A stretch of 53,454 bases of DNA from an uncultured Selenomonadales bacterium (GTDB taxonomy: Bacteria; Bacillota; Negativicutes; DSM-1736; Dendrosporobacteraceae): assembly GCA_946407015.1 (NCBI GenBank), contig CAMJML010000023.1:1-53454 (forward strand), in the 5' to 3' direction. The position numbers were made by a program, and so were the translations under genes. The notes beneath the pieces are model-generated. The model was not told where the DNA came from, searched no databases, and worked only from the letters and a program-made list of their open reading frames with translations. The number at the start of each line of letters is the position of its first letter. Positions within the stretch are counted from its first letter, which is position 1. Shown in pieces: positions 24,301 to 33,093 of this stretch.

Positions 24301-26214
24301 ATGATTCGAGAACGACGCAGCAAGGAAAAATTAGAATATTATTATCAACGTTTTGTCAGGGACGAAATCATAGATCCTAATGTACATCCCTGGGTGGCAA
24401 CCGCCTGGCAGCAAAGCCGCGCGGCCGGTGTGCCGCATGATGTTATGCCGCCGCTGACCCGGTTATCCAAGGGCGAACTCTTAAGCCGGCAAGAAAAGAA
24501 CGACAGTGCCATTCAATATTTGAATGATTTTTACCGGGAAATCCGGGAGTTTTTTAATATTTACAACTTAAGTCTCTTATTGCTGGATGCCGATTGTTAT
24601 GTTTTGAAAAGTTATTCATTGCCGTTTTTCCAAAAAACTCCGGGGCAAATTGAAGGAGCCCGGCTGGCGGAAGAGGACATCGGAGCCTCCAGTATCAGTA
24701 TTGCCCGGGAACACCGGGTGCCGTTTTTACTGTTCGGACCGGAGATGTGGATTGAGGAATGCCAGATGGGCGACGCCTGCTCGGCACCTATCCTGATTGA
24801 TGGTCAAATGGAGTACCTCATTACACTGGTTTCAGTCGAGCAGCAGGCCTTGCCTTACAGTTCGGTTGTGTCGTTACTGCTCAGTATGAAGCATGCTATG
24901 GAAAGCCACTTAAGCATTCTTACGCGGCTCAAGGCCCAGCAAGCTATTCTGGATGCGGCACCCTTTGCCGTTTATCACATTATGCCCGGCGGGGAAGTGG
25001 CTTACACCAATAAACTGGGGCAAAGCAGGCTGGCCGGTATCGGCGGAACCGATGACAGCGGCAGCGGGTTGCCGAACCTGAACGATGTAGTTTTAAACTA
25101 TCGTCATACGCCGATCTTTAAAGGCTTTAACGGTGTACCTTCGTATAATAAAGAAGTCACCTGGATTACGCCGCGCAAAACTTATGAAGACATTACCACC
25201 GTGGTGCCGCTGGAAAGAGACTCGGATCAAACGGTCAATAGTGTTGTCGCGGTGTCCCTGCCGATTGAGGATCTGCGGACGCTGGTCGCACACGCCGTCG
25301 GGTATACGGCCCGCTACAGTCTGGCCAGTATGATCGGTGAGGCCTCGGTATTTGTCACAGCCAAAGAAAAGGCTGCCCGCGTGGCCCGCAACCAGTATCC
25401 GATTTTGCTGCAAGGCGAGGCCGGAACAGGCAAGGAACGGATGGCTCATGGCATCCATCAGGCCAGCACCCGGGCTGCCGGACCGCTCATTGCCCTCAAA
25501 TGCGGCGGACTGCCGCCAGAACGGCTGGAAGAGGAACTGTTTGGCGTGGCTGACGCACCGGATGCGAGCAGACCGGGTAAACTGGAACTGGCCAACGGCG
25601 GAACGCTGTTTATGGATGAAATTGAAAAGCTGCCCAAAAGTGTGGCGGTCAGACTGGCGGAGGTATTGTCAAGCCGGGTGATGCGCCGTGTGGGCGAGGA
25701 AGTGGAGCGTCCCATTGATGTCCGGATTATTGCCGCTTGCGACAGTGATTTGAAACGCCTGACCGAGCGGGGGGCCTTCCAGCCTGAACTTTACGAGATC
25801 ATCGCAAAGAATGTCGTCCGGGTGCCGGCCTTACGGACTCGCCGGGAGGATATTCCGTTCCTGGCTGAGCATATTATCAGTGAGGTGGCCGAGCAGCATC
25901 AAATCAGCATTAAAAAAATATTGCCTGAGACGGCCGAATTGTTGAAATCGTATGATTGGCCGGGCAATATTAAACAACTTCAGGGAGTGGTCGAGCATGC
26001 CTTTTTTAACACCGCTGCCGATGAAATCCGTCCTGAGGATATTAATCTGATGGGAGATATCCGTCCCGATACTTCCTGGAAGGAAGACCGTGATGTCTTT
26101 ATTAAGGCCTGGCAGGCAGCCGGTGGGAATATCAGCCGTCTGGCGAATATGCTGGATGTCAGCCGGGTGACGCTTTACCGCTATCTCAAAAAATATGGCT
26201 TAGATAAGGCCTGA
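24301..26214 (+). CDS. AcoR/DhaR-like AAA+ transcription activator lacking GAFTGA
   Basis: A 637-residue regulator with GAF (about 70-205), PAS (about 215-330), AAA+ (about 345-580) and Fis-type HTH (about 597-635, GGNISRLANMLDVSRVTLYRYL). Walker A is GEAGTGKE (near 373) and Walker B is GGTLFMDEI (near 437). The sigma-54-contacting GAFTGA loop, normally between ELFG and GKxELA, is replaced by a short VADAPDASRP. The usual arginine-finger stretch FRxDLYYRL reads FQPELYEII, and GNxREL is GNIKQL. By knowledge of TyrR and DhaR, it probably works with sigma-70-type polymerase or not as a sigma-54 activator. The last 15 bases overlap the convergent kinase gene. Target genes are unknown. Confidence 0.9.
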   Translation: MIRERRSKEKLEYYYQRFVRDEIIDPNVHPWVATAWQQSRAAGVPHDVMPPLTRLSKGELLSRQEKNDSAIQYLNDFYREIREFFNIYNLSLLLLDADCYVLKSYSLPFFQKTPGQIEGARLAEEDIGASSISIAREHRVPFLLFGPEMWIEECQMGDACSAPILIDGQMEYLITLVSVEQQALPYSSVVSLLLSMKHAMESHLSILTRLKAQQAILDAAPFAVYHIMPGGEVAYTNKLGQSRLAGIGGTDDSGSGLPNLNDVVLNYRHTPIFKGFNGVPSYNKEVTWITPRKTYEDITTVVPLERDSDQTVNSVVAVSLPIEDLRTLVAHAVGYTARYSLASMIGEASVFVTAKEKAARVARNQYPILLQGEAGTGKERMAHGIHQASTRAAGPLIALKCGGLPPERLEEELFGVADAPDASRPGKLELANGGTLFMDEIEKLPKSVAVRLAEVLSSRVMRRVGEEVERPIDVRIIAACDSDLKRLTERGAFQPELYEIIAKNVVRVPALRTRREDIPFLAEHIISEVAEQHQISIKKILPETAELLKSYDWPGNIKQLQGVVEHAFFNTAADEIRPEDINLMGDIRPDTSWKEDRDVFIKAWQAAGGNISRLANMLDVSRVTLYRYLKKYGLDKA

Positions 26215-27276
26215 TGATTTTTCCTGCGGCAGGACAATGGTAAAAGTGCTGCCATACCCGAGCTGGCTGGTTACCTGAATGTGGCCGCCATGCTCGTCAA
26301 TGATGCGCCGGCAAATGGACAACCCCAGTCCAGTGCCGGTTTCTTTGGTGGTATAAAAAGCCTCAAATAGCTTTTGCAGTGTGATGGAATCCATCCCGCA
26401 GCCACTGTCACTCAGTTCGATCCGGACAGTATCATTATGATCGGAGACGGCTACCTGCAGGCTGCCGCCGGACGGCATTGCCTGAAAGGCATTCCGGCAG
26501 ATATTCATAATGACCTCTTTAAGGTTTTCGCTGCAGCCGGTAATGAAAATGGGGGCTACAGGCAGCTTGGTAAGGATGTCGATATTGAGCAGTAGCGATT
26601 CGCCATATAAAAAAGCCAGCACATCACTCACCAGCTCGACAATATTCAGTTTCTTGTAGTGTTTGGCGTGAGGCTTGGCCAAAGTAAGAAAATCCGATAC
26701 AATGGCATTGATATGGTCGATCTCATCGCGGATTAATTGGCAATATTCGCCGATAACCGGGATAGCAGAGACGTTAGCCCGGTTTTGAATGAGTTGGGCA
26801 AAGCCTTTAATGGCCGTTAGGGGATTCCGGATTTCGTGGACTGTTCCGGCCGCAACTTGTCCAATTGAAGCCAGCTTTTCCAGGTGTTCAACTCTTTGTC
26901 CCCAGTCAAGGCCGATATTGTTAAAGAATCCGACAGCCCCAATAATTTGCTTACTCTTACTGTATACAGGGGAAACGGTGTATTTAAGGGTTAGGGGTAA
27001 CACATCGCAAGTCAGTGTTGTTGTGCTGGCCGGAATGGCGAGTCCCTGATCGACGGCTAACTGAAAATGCTGATAGATGGAAGCCGGTAAACGGCAAGCC
27101 TGCCACCAGTTGGTTCGAAAATCGTCTTCAAGCAGTTTGCTGCGGTTAATACCAAAAAGTTCTTCAGCACCTTTGTTGAGGCCGGTCAGTGTGCAATTTG
27201 CGTCCACAAGGATAACACCGGCAGGAAAGTAATCCCAGATTGACTCGATAGGGACTTCTGTCAGAACATTGGACAC
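26200..27276 (-). CDS. PAS sensor histidine kinase
   Basis: A soluble kinase of about 358 residues. The GTG at 27276 is preferred because TGGAGGT lies seven bases upstream. A PAS domain (about 10-120, AGVILVDANCTLTGLNKGAEELFG) is followed by an H-box AAGTVHEIRNPLTAIKGFAQL (near 150), an N-box MNICRNAFQAMPSGG and a GTGLGLSICRRIIDEHGG ATP-binding end. No transmembrane segment and no partner response regulator nearby. This architecture is common among kinases feeding the Spo0A phosphorelay (inference). Overlaps the 3' end of the AAA+ regulator gene. Confidence 0.93.
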   Translation of the reverse strand: MSNVLTEVPIESIWDYFPAGVILVDANCTLTGLNKGAEELFGINRSKLLEDDFRTNWWQACRLPASIYQHFQLAVDQGLAIPASTTTLTCDVLPLTLKYTVSPVYSKSKQIIGAVGFFNNIGLDWGQRVEHLEKLASIGQVAAGTVHEIRNPLTAIKGFAQLIQNRANVSAIPVIGEYCQLIRDEIDHINAIVSDFLTLAKPHAKHYKKLNIVELVSDVLAFLYGESLLLNIDILTKLPVAPIFITGCSENLKEVIMNICRNAFQAMPSGGSLQVAVSDHNDTVRIELSDSGCGMDSITLQKLFEAFYTTKETGTGLGLSICRRIIDEHGGHIQVTSQLGYGSTFTIVLPQEKSSGLI

Positions 27277-27463
27277 ACAAATACCTCCATGGAGCTCCTG
27301 GTAGAGCCACAATTTTGCTTCAAGCCGGAGAGCTTGTATATCATTATATATTACGCATCATGCGAAATAATTCATTAATTATAGAAATAAAATTACAAAT
27401 CCTGCTAATTTTAGTAGAATATTACTCGAAACATCTAGCGAAACAGAAGAAATAGGTGAAATT

Positions 27464-28105
27464 ATGCGTTTAAGAAAGAAGCCCTGGATAACCGAAGCCA
27501 TCAAAGAATATCATGAATTTGTACTGACCAGCGCCGGTTCGGAGTTGAGCGGCCATTGGGCCGAGCAATTTGGACGGCAGGCTCCGCTGCACGTCGAGCT
27601 GGGAACCGGAAAAGGCCGCTTCATTTGTGAATTGGCAGAGCGGCATCCTGAAATTAATTTTATTGGCATTGAAGCACAGCAGGATGTCTTGTTTTATGCG
27701 GCTAAAAAAGTCCGGGAACGTAATCTGACCAATGTACGGCTATTGGTTTTTGATATTAACAATATCCTTGAACTGTTTGCCCCAGGCGAAGTCACCCGGT
27801 TTTATATTAACTTTTGTGATCCCTGGCCGAAAGCGCGTCATGCCAAGCGCAGGCTGACGCATGCCGGCTTTTTAGGCAAGTATCGCCACTTATTGCAAAA
27901 AGGCGGCCAGCTGTTTTTCAAAACCGATAACCGCCCGCTCTTTGATTTCTCTTTGGAACAATTTGCCGAAGCTGATTTGAAGATTGAGGAGCTTACCTAC
28001 GACTTGCATCACAGTGGGGTTGAGGACAACATTATGACCGAATATGAAGCCAAGTTTAGCTCTCAAGGCGTGAAAATAAATCGCTGTGAAGTTATTTTTC
28101 CATAA
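27464..28105 (+). CDS. trmB: tRNA (guanine-N7-)-methyltransferase
   Basis: S-adenosylmethionine-dependent enzyme forming m7G46 in tRNA variable loops, 213 residues. The SAM-binding motif ELGTGKGRFICELA lies near residue 46. The family-specific NFCDPWPKARHAKRRL (about 118-133) contains the catalytic Asp and the tRNA-contacting basic residues. The C-terminus has the expected TEYEAKFSSQG. Confidence 0.96.
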   Translation: MRLRKKPWITEAIKEYHEFVLTSAGSELSGHWAEQFGRQAPLHVELGTGKGRFICELAERHPEINFIGIEAQQDVLFYAAKKVRERNLTNVRLLVFDINNILELFAPGEVTRFYINFCDPWPKARHAKRRLTHAGFLGKYRHLLQKGGQLFFKTDNRPLFDFSLEQFAEADLKIEELTYDLHHSGVEDNIMTEYEAKFSSQGVKINRCEVIFP

Positions 28106-28169
28106 CAAAAAATAGAAGTGCGGCATACAATGTAATAGCAAACGCAATGTGAGATGGGAGAGTGTTGCT

Positions 28170-29513
28170 ATGCCGCGTCAAGCGATCACCTATACTGTAC
28201 CCCAGCCTTTGGAGCCGCTCAATATTGAGGAAATGAAATTCTGGCTTCAAATCATGCAGGAGCATGCCCAGTTTATCAAGGCAGGGCTGCCTTGTGACGA
28301 TACGGCCCTCATTGATGAAGCGGAGTCCTTTTACAAAGAATTTGAATGCCTGCTGCAAAAGGTTGAAAAAGTAAAAAGCCTGAAACAGTGTTCCGAATTA
28401 ATTATCGAAGTTTATGATGCCGTTAAGGAGTTTTACTGTTACAAGCGAGAATTGTTGCAAGCTAAGCTGGCTTGCCGACTGGGTGGGACGAACTTCCCGC
28501 TGTTTTTGGATCATATATCGCGCGAAGCAGAATATTTCTTACGGTTATTAGAAAAAATGCGCAATGGACGCATTGTACTTAAGGAAGCCTCACAAACTCA
28601 GGAACTGGTCTTTTGGCTCAGGATTATGGCGGACCATGTCAAATTGATTTGTCATCTGCTTGATCCTTCGGAGCGGGGACTTGTCCGGGTGGCCAATGAA
28701 TTCTCTTGCCAATTTGATCAACTCGTGCTGCAAGGCCGTGATTTTGCCAGCATGCTGCACTGTCATGAAGGCGAAGTTATGGCTTTCCGGCGTTTTATTC
28801 TGGATGTCCGTACCGATGTCCAACGGCTGAGAGATTTTAAAAATGCAGCGGAAGATCTGATTGCCGAGTGCCGTCTGCTGGGGATTATCCCGGAACTGTT
28901 AGCCGATCATATGCGGCGGGAAGCCGAGCACTTTTTACTCCTGCTGGCCATGATGGAGCGGGGCCTCATGAAACACAGCCAGGATGCATTTATTGAAGAC
29001 GTCCCCTGTATTGATGAGGATTATGCGGAACGGGAAACCGTGATTGTCCCGCCGCCTAAAGACAGCCAACCTAAACCTAAGGAAGAGGATGAGCGTCCTC
29101 CGGTGCTCAGCAGTAAAGCTCATAAACCGCCTAAATTTGAAGTTTCGCCGGTGATTGAGACGATTGAGGAAGAGACGAAAGTGGACCCAGCTTTGTCCGA
29201 GCCGGTGATTGAAGTCAGCAGCGAACCGGTTCCGGAAGAGCGGGATACCGAACCACCTGTGGCCGCTGAACCAGAGTCTAAGTCATCCTCTAAGGCCCAT
29301 AAGCATAGCAGTCCGTCGGCCAAAGAGCATTTAGCGGCTAAGCTGAAAGCTGAAGAAGGAAAAATCATGGGCAAAGCCAGTTCCTTTAAAGGCGGACAAA
29401 AGCCTGAGTTAATGACCGAGGAAGCTGAGAGCAGCAAAAAAACGAAAGAGCCCAAGACCAAGTACAAATGGGGCGGCAGTTTCCCCCGGTCGCTGGGAAA
29501 AGTCCAGGATTAA
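28170..29513 (+). CDS. DUF2935 protein with a charged low-complexity tail
   Basis: A 447-residue protein. The ATG at 28170 is chosen, with GGGAG at 28155-28159. Two homologous helical halves (about 18-135 and 145-275) each start with an ELxFWLxIMxEHAxFI-type helix and end with LxDHIxREAEyFLRLL, so repeated Glu and His residues could bind metal in ferritin-like bundles. From about residue 290 the chain turns into an acidic, Ser/Pro/Lys-rich, probably disordered tail ending in TKYKWGGSFPRSLGKVQD. DUF2935 proteins occur in spore formers and have no established reaction. Monocistronic after trmB. Confidence 0.85.
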   Translation: MPRQAITYTVPQPLEPLNIEEMKFWLQIMQEHAQFIKAGLPCDDTALIDEAESFYKEFECLLQKVEKVKSLKQCSELIIEVYDAVKEFYCYKRELLQAKLACRLGGTNFPLFLDHISREAEYFLRLLEKMRNGRIVLKEASQTQELVFWLRIMADHVKLICHLLDPSERGLVRVANEFSCQFDQLVLQGRDFASMLHCHEGEVMAFRRFILDVRTDVQRLRDFKNAAEDLIAECRLLGIIPELLADHMRREAEHFLLLLAMMERGLMKHSQDAFIEDVPCIDEDYAERETVIVPPPKDSQPKPKEEDERPPVLSSKAHKPPKFEVSPVIETIEEETKVDPALSEPVIEVSSEPVPEERDTEPPVAAEPESKSSSKAHKHSSPSAKEHLAAKLKAEEGKIMGKASSFKGGQKPELMTEEAESSKKTKEPKTKYKWGGSFPRSLGKVQD

Positions 29514-29537
29514 AAAGGCATCAAGCAGTTAATCAAT

Positions 29538-29576
29538 AAACGCCCTTTCCATGAGGATGGGGCGTTTGCGTTTTTA
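29538..29576 (+). terminator. Terminator of the DUF2935 gene
   Basis: An 8-bp stem AAACGCCC/GGGCGTTT (29538-29545 with 29560-29567) followed by GCGTTTTTA. Confidence 0.7.
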
Positions 29577-29586
29577 TGAGGATGGA

Positions 29587-29694
29587 GCCCGGGCAGCAAT
29601 CCGGCATGAAGCAAGCAGATTGCTGCCCGGGCCGGAAATGACAAAACGAAAACAAGCCTCGCCGGCCGTTGGATTTGGCTGGAAGGCTTGTTTT
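29587..29694. repeat. Two strong inverted repeats between convergent genes
   Basis: First, a perfect 15-bp GC-rich stem (29587-29601 with 29618-29632) with a 16-base loop. Second, an 11-bp stem (29649-29659 with 29684-29694) with an inner GC stem and T residues at its end. The second probably terminates one or both strands. The first is unusually stable and unexplained. Confidence 0.75.
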
Positions 29695-29732
29695 CCGTCA
29701 AGCGGGATTTTGTTGCTCTCTCTTTTTGTGCG

Positions 29733-30683
29733 TTATGCGGGCAGGATCATGAACTGATTAAAGATTTCATTCTTGGAGGCGGTCACCGATAGCAGGCGTT
29801 CATTGACTAAATCAATGAGGGACAAATCCGCAAACATGTTGCTGGTGGCAATGGCAAACCGGTTATCCGGCAGCAGTTTGAGGTTGGATATGGAACGGCC
29901 TAGCGTAATATGGCCGGTAATATCGGCTTTATGTAGATCAACCAGCGTGATGGAACCGCTGTCTTCATTGACAATATAGGCGGTGTGTTCATCCGGACCG
30001 ACGGTAACACTGCAGGGATAGGCTTTCAGTCCGGCTGTGCGCAGTGGGCATTGGATGGTGATGACGGCAGGAATACTGTCGTCTTGTTTATTTTGGTCAT
30101 AGATAGCCAGCCCTTCGCCGGTGAAACTGCTGGCGGTAAAGGGAACTAAAATTCGGTTGCCGTTGACTACGATATTGGTCGGAATGCCGGACAGGATATG
30201 TTCTTTGAGCAGCTCGCCCTGAAGGCTGAAGATGGCAATGCTGCCGCCATTTTTATGCTCCCAGGCCGTATAAATGGACTGCTGGTCGGTTGCTATGCCG
30301 ACGCAGCTGGCATTATCCGGCTGCCCCAGCTTGGTCAGTGTCATCGCTACCGTGTCGGCAGCATAAAGGATGCCGCCCGGATCCACCAAATAGACAGTCG
30401 TGTTATCAGGTCCAAGTGCGAACTGGACAGGATGAGGCAGCTCCATAGGGAGTTGGTACAGGGAAAAATGATTTAAATTAGCGATAAAGAGTGCGCCGCT
30501 GCCGTTATTGCCCGCTGCCGGCAGATAGGCCTTAGCCAGGTCTGCTGTAACCGCCAGGGCTGTAGGAAGGTAATTTTCCGGGTAGGACATTTCGGCCAAA
30601 ATTTCACCTTTCGCTCCATCAACCAGCAGCAGGGCGTGGGCCGTTGTATCAACCAGCAGCATTTTATAGGATGCCCAATCCAT
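29733..30683 (-). CDS. YncE-like beta-propeller protein
   Basis: A 316-residue protein of repeated beta-strand blades: short hydrophobic strands ending in VYLVDPGG, IYTAWEHKNGG, AYIVNEDSGSITLVDLHKADI and similar. This matches the YncE/cytochrome-d1-type propeller fold. No signal peptide is evident, so it is probably cytoplasmic. Such proteins often scaffold interactions; no catalytic motif is visible. A GAGGTGAT ribosome site precedes the ATG. Divergent from the SEDS gene. Confidence 0.75.
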   Translation of the reverse strand: MDWASYKMLLVDTTAHALLLVDGAKGEILAEMSYPENYLPTALAVTADLAKAYLPAAGNNGSGALFIANLNHFSLYQLPMELPHPVQFALGPDNTTVYLVDPGGILYAADTVAMTLTKLGQPDNASCVGIATDQQSIYTAWEHKNGGSIAIFSLQGELLKEHILSGIPTNIVVNGNRILVPFTASSFTGEGLAIYDQNKQDDSIPAVITIQCPLRTAGLKAYPCSVTVGPDEHTAYIVNEDSGSITLVDLHKADITGHITLGRSISNLKLLPDNRFAIATSNMFADLSLIDLVNERLLSVTASKNEIFNQFMILPA

Positions 30684-30758
30684 AACATCACCTCTTTTCG
30701 CTTACTCAACAGGATGGTAACCTCCTATAATATATTCAGAAAAAGACGGTTTTGCTTA

Positions 30759-30788
30759 TTGGGCGCGCAAAGTTTTTTCTGGTATAAT
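30759..30788 (+). promoter_or_regulatory. Sigma-A promoter of the SEDS gene
   Basis: TTGGGC (30759-30764) and a perfect TATAAT (30783-30788) with an 18-base spacer, about 50 bases before the start codon. Confidence 0.6.
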
Positions 30789-30836
30789 TTAGTTATTATA
30801 GACAAGATGCGGAAAATGCAATTGTGGAGGCCTGTC

Positions 30837-32021
30837 ATGCAAAAATCAAAGTTATGGGTTAGTAGTACCGAAGCCGTTTTGTATATTATGCTGTTGTTGT
30901 TCATTATTGGTACGGTCAATATTTTTAGTGCCAGCTTTGTTTTGGCGGGGCAGCTGTTAAATGACAGCTATTTTTTCCTGAAGCGGCACCTGCTCAGCTT
31001 TTCGTTAGGCTTTATTGGACTGCTGCTGGCTATTCGCATTGATTACCGGAAATTAAAGCAGTTTGTCCTGCCCTTGACCATCTTAACTGTCGCGCTACTT
31101 ATTGCCGTTAAATTCGTCGGCGTTGAGGCCAACGGTGCCAGGCGCTGGCTGAATTTGGGCTTTCAGTTTCAGCCTTCCGAGCTGGCCAAGCTGATGTCGC
31201 TCTTATTGGCTGCTGCCTATCTGGGACCCAAGATTGACCGGAACCGCAAAGTGACGTTACTGTCAGCCCCTATTTGGATTATTGGGCTGGTGGGTTTTCT
31301 CGTCCTGCGTCAGCCTGATATGGGAACCGCCAGCATTATTGTCGGACTGGGCATCATTCTTTATATGATTGCCGGGTTGCCGCGGAACCAGCTCTATGCC
31401 TTATGGGCGTTGTGTGCGGTCGGAGCGGTCTATCTGACCTATGCGGCGGCTTACCGGGCTGAGCGTATCTCGGCCTGGCTCAACCCGTGGGCGTTTCAGG
31501 ATTCAACCGGGTACCAGACCGTACAGTCTTTGCTGGCCATTGGTTCCGGCGGCTTTTTTGGCTCAGGTCTTGGGATGGGAGCCAGCAAGTTCTATTATTT
31601 GCCTGAGGCTCATACCGACTTTGCTTTTGCCGTATTGTGTCAGGAGATGGGCTTTGCCGGTGCCTTGGTGGTATTGATTCTGCTGGGCGGATTAGCTTGC
31701 TATGGCGGGCAGATTGCCCGGCAGGCTCAGGACGGATTTGGCAAAATGCTGGCCATCGGTGCAACCATTCTGGTAGCCGGACAGGGATTAGCCAATATTG
31801 CCATGGTATCCGGAATGCTGCCGGTCATCGGGGTTCCATTGCCCTTTATCAGCTTTGGGGGAACCTCCTTGATCATTAATATGATTAGCGTTGGCTTATT
31901 GATTAATGTTGGGCGCAGAGGAGCAAAGGCTCTGCCGTCTCAACCCGAACCAAGGCCTGCCAGGGCGACTCTTCAAGCCCGGCGGAAGCTTCGCCTGGTA
32001 AAACCTGGACTGGACGGCTAA
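30837..32021 (+). CDS. SEDS peptidoglycan glycosyltransferase (FtsW/RodA/SpoVE family)
   Basis: A polytopic membrane enzyme of 394 residues that polymerises lipid II. The ATG at 30837 follows GGAGG at 30826-30830. About ten hydrophobic helices are present, with family blocks GARRWLNLGFQFQPSELAKL (near 100), LRQPDMGTASIIVGLG with the catalytic-type Asp (near 158), TDFAFAVLCQEMGF and PFISFGGTSLIINM near the end. Whether it serves division, elongation or the spore cortex cannot be told from sequence alone. The C-terminal 30 residues are basic. Its partner PBP could be the SpoVD-like protein encoded 9 kb downstream. Confidence 0.93.
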   Translation: MQKSKLWVSSTEAVLYIMLLLFIIGTVNIFSASFVLAGQLLNDSYFFLKRHLLSFSLGFIGLLLAIRIDYRKLKQFVLPLTILTVALLIAVKFVGVEANGARRWLNLGFQFQPSELAKLMSLLLAAAYLGPKIDRNRKVTLLSAPIWIIGLVGFLVLRQPDMGTASIIVGLGIILYMIAGLPRNQLYALWALCAVGAVYLTYAAAYRAERISAWLNPWAFQDSTGYQTVQSLLAIGSGGFFGSGLGMGASKFYYLPEAHTDFAFAVLCQEMGFAGALVVLILLGGLACYGGQIARQAQDGFGKMLAIGATILVAGQGLANIAMVSGMLPVIGVPLPFISFGGTSLIINMISVGLLINVGRRGAKALPSQPEPRPARATLQARRKLRLVKPGLDG

Positions 32022-32120
32022 TCTCCGGACATTCTTAGCTCTTTTCAGCATACCCCGGCGTTTAAATCCCCGTTTTTACGGTAATACTAGTACAATAGTT
32101 GCTGTAAAGGGGCGGATGTT

Positions 32121-32396
32121 ATGCTGGGGCTTATCCGCATAGGAGCTTACCTGCTTAGCGGATTTACCGTTTGGCAATTTTTTGATGGAAATGCGGCCCA
32201 TACTTTGCCGTTGGCCAAGCAGTTGGCACTGGATACGTCACACGGAATGATTTTTGGCGTTTGTGCCGGGGTCAGCCAGTATACCGGGGTGGATGTCAGC
32301 CTGATCCGGTTTATTTGGGCGCTTTCGTGTGCCTACCGGGGAATTGGGATTGTGTTATATTTACTCGCTTTTATCATTATGCCGGCATACGGATGA
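32121..32396 (+). CDS. PspC-domain small membrane protein
   Basis: A 91-residue protein whose C-terminal 55 residues form a PspC domain: GMIFGVCAGVSQYTGVDVSLIRFIW leading into a transmembrane helix (IVLYLLAFIIMPAYG). PspC modules sense or report envelope stress. An extra N-terminal hydrophobic stretch (IRIGAYLLSGFTVWQFF) suggests two membrane passes. AAAGGGGCGG precedes the ATG. Confidence 0.9.
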   Translation: MLGLIRIGAYLLSGFTVWQFFDGNAAHTLPLAKQLALDTSHGMIFGVCAGVSQYTGVDVSLIRFIWALSCAYRGIGIVLYLLAFIIMPAYG

Positions 32397-32410
32397 TGCG
32401 GATCAGAAGA

Positions 32411-32438
32411 AGTCGATTCTCAGGGATCGGCTTTTTTT
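32411..32438 (+). terminator. Terminator of the PspC gene
   Basis: An 8-bp stem with two G-T pairs (32411-32418 with 32425-32432) followed by seven T residues. Confidence 0.75.
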
Positions 32439-32528
32439 ATTTGCCTGGGATTGTCCAAGAGGATCATAAAAAGACAATGTAAAGCGTGAGGTTTTTGCAC
32501 GATCAAGGAACACGCGGCAATCTCTTCA

Positions 32529-32537
32529 CATAAGATA
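32529..32537 (+). promoter_or_regulatory. Possible sporulation-sigma -10 element of cotJABC
   Basis: CATAAGATA fits the CATAnnnTA-type -10 of sigma-E/sigma-K promoters and lies about 35 bases before the cotJA start. No clear -35 was found. Confidence 0.3.
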
Positions 32538-32569
32538 TATTAGGTCAAATGAGAGGAGGTCTATTTTTG

Positions 32570-32800
32570 ATGCAAAGAAAACCTAAAAAATGGTACGAAG
32601 ACGATGACGATGATATGGTCATGGTGGAAGAGGATTGTGATGATGAACCCATGGCAACAGCCCGTCTGCCCAGAAATATGATACTGGCTCATGCCTATGT
32701 GCTTTATCAATGCTATGACAAAGCTTTTTGCCCGTCAGAAGCTCTCATGAAGGGAACCTTATTTCCTGAACTTTGGGGCGTATATCCCATTCCTAGGTAA
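32570..32800 (+). CDS. cotJA: Spore coat protein CotJA
   Basis: A 76-residue spore coat-associated protein, starting at the ATG at 32570 with AGGAGGT at 32554-32560. A very acidic N-terminus (EDDDDDMVMVEEDCDDE) precedes the conserved CotJA core LAHAYVLYQCYDKAFCPSEALMKGTLFPELWGVY. It opens the cotJABC operon, expressed in the mother cell in Bacillus. Confidence 0.93.
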   Translation: MQRKPKKWYEDDDDDMVMVEEDCDDEPMATARLPRNMILAHAYVLYQCYDKAFCPSEALMKGTLFPELWGVYPIPR

Positions 32801-32821
32801 ATGAGTGGAGGTGAACAAAGC

Positions 32822-33079
32822 GTGGATTGTGAAAATCAAGTAAGGATGCTGCGGAAACTTCAGGAAATGGAATTTGTTGCGGTTGAACTGAATCTTTATT
32901 TAGATAATCATCCTTGTGATGAGGATGCCATTAATGATTACAACTGTGCGGTCGAAAGAATTAAAGAACTCAGAAAAGAATATGAAGCAGAGTTTGGCCC
33001 GTTGCTCAACTTTGGCATGGGCGGATTTTCAAAAGAGCCATGGCAATGGGCAAAGGGCCCCTGGCCGTGGGAACTGTAG
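32822..33079 (+). CDS. cotJB: Spore coat protein CotJB
   Basis: An 85-residue helical protein with the CotJB pattern LRKLQEMEFVAVELNLYLDNHPCDEDAINDYN and a C-terminal WQWAKGPWPWEL. The GTG at 32822 is preferred because GGAGGTG at 32807-32813 fits it; the ATG at 32801 would lie inside that site. Second gene of the coat operon. Confidence 0.93.
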   Translation: MDCENQVRMLRKLQEMEFVAVELNLYLDNHPCDEDAINDYNCAVERIKELRKEYEAEFGPLLNFGMGGFSKEPWQWAKGPWPWEL

Positions 33080-33093
33080 GGGGAGTGTAAGAC

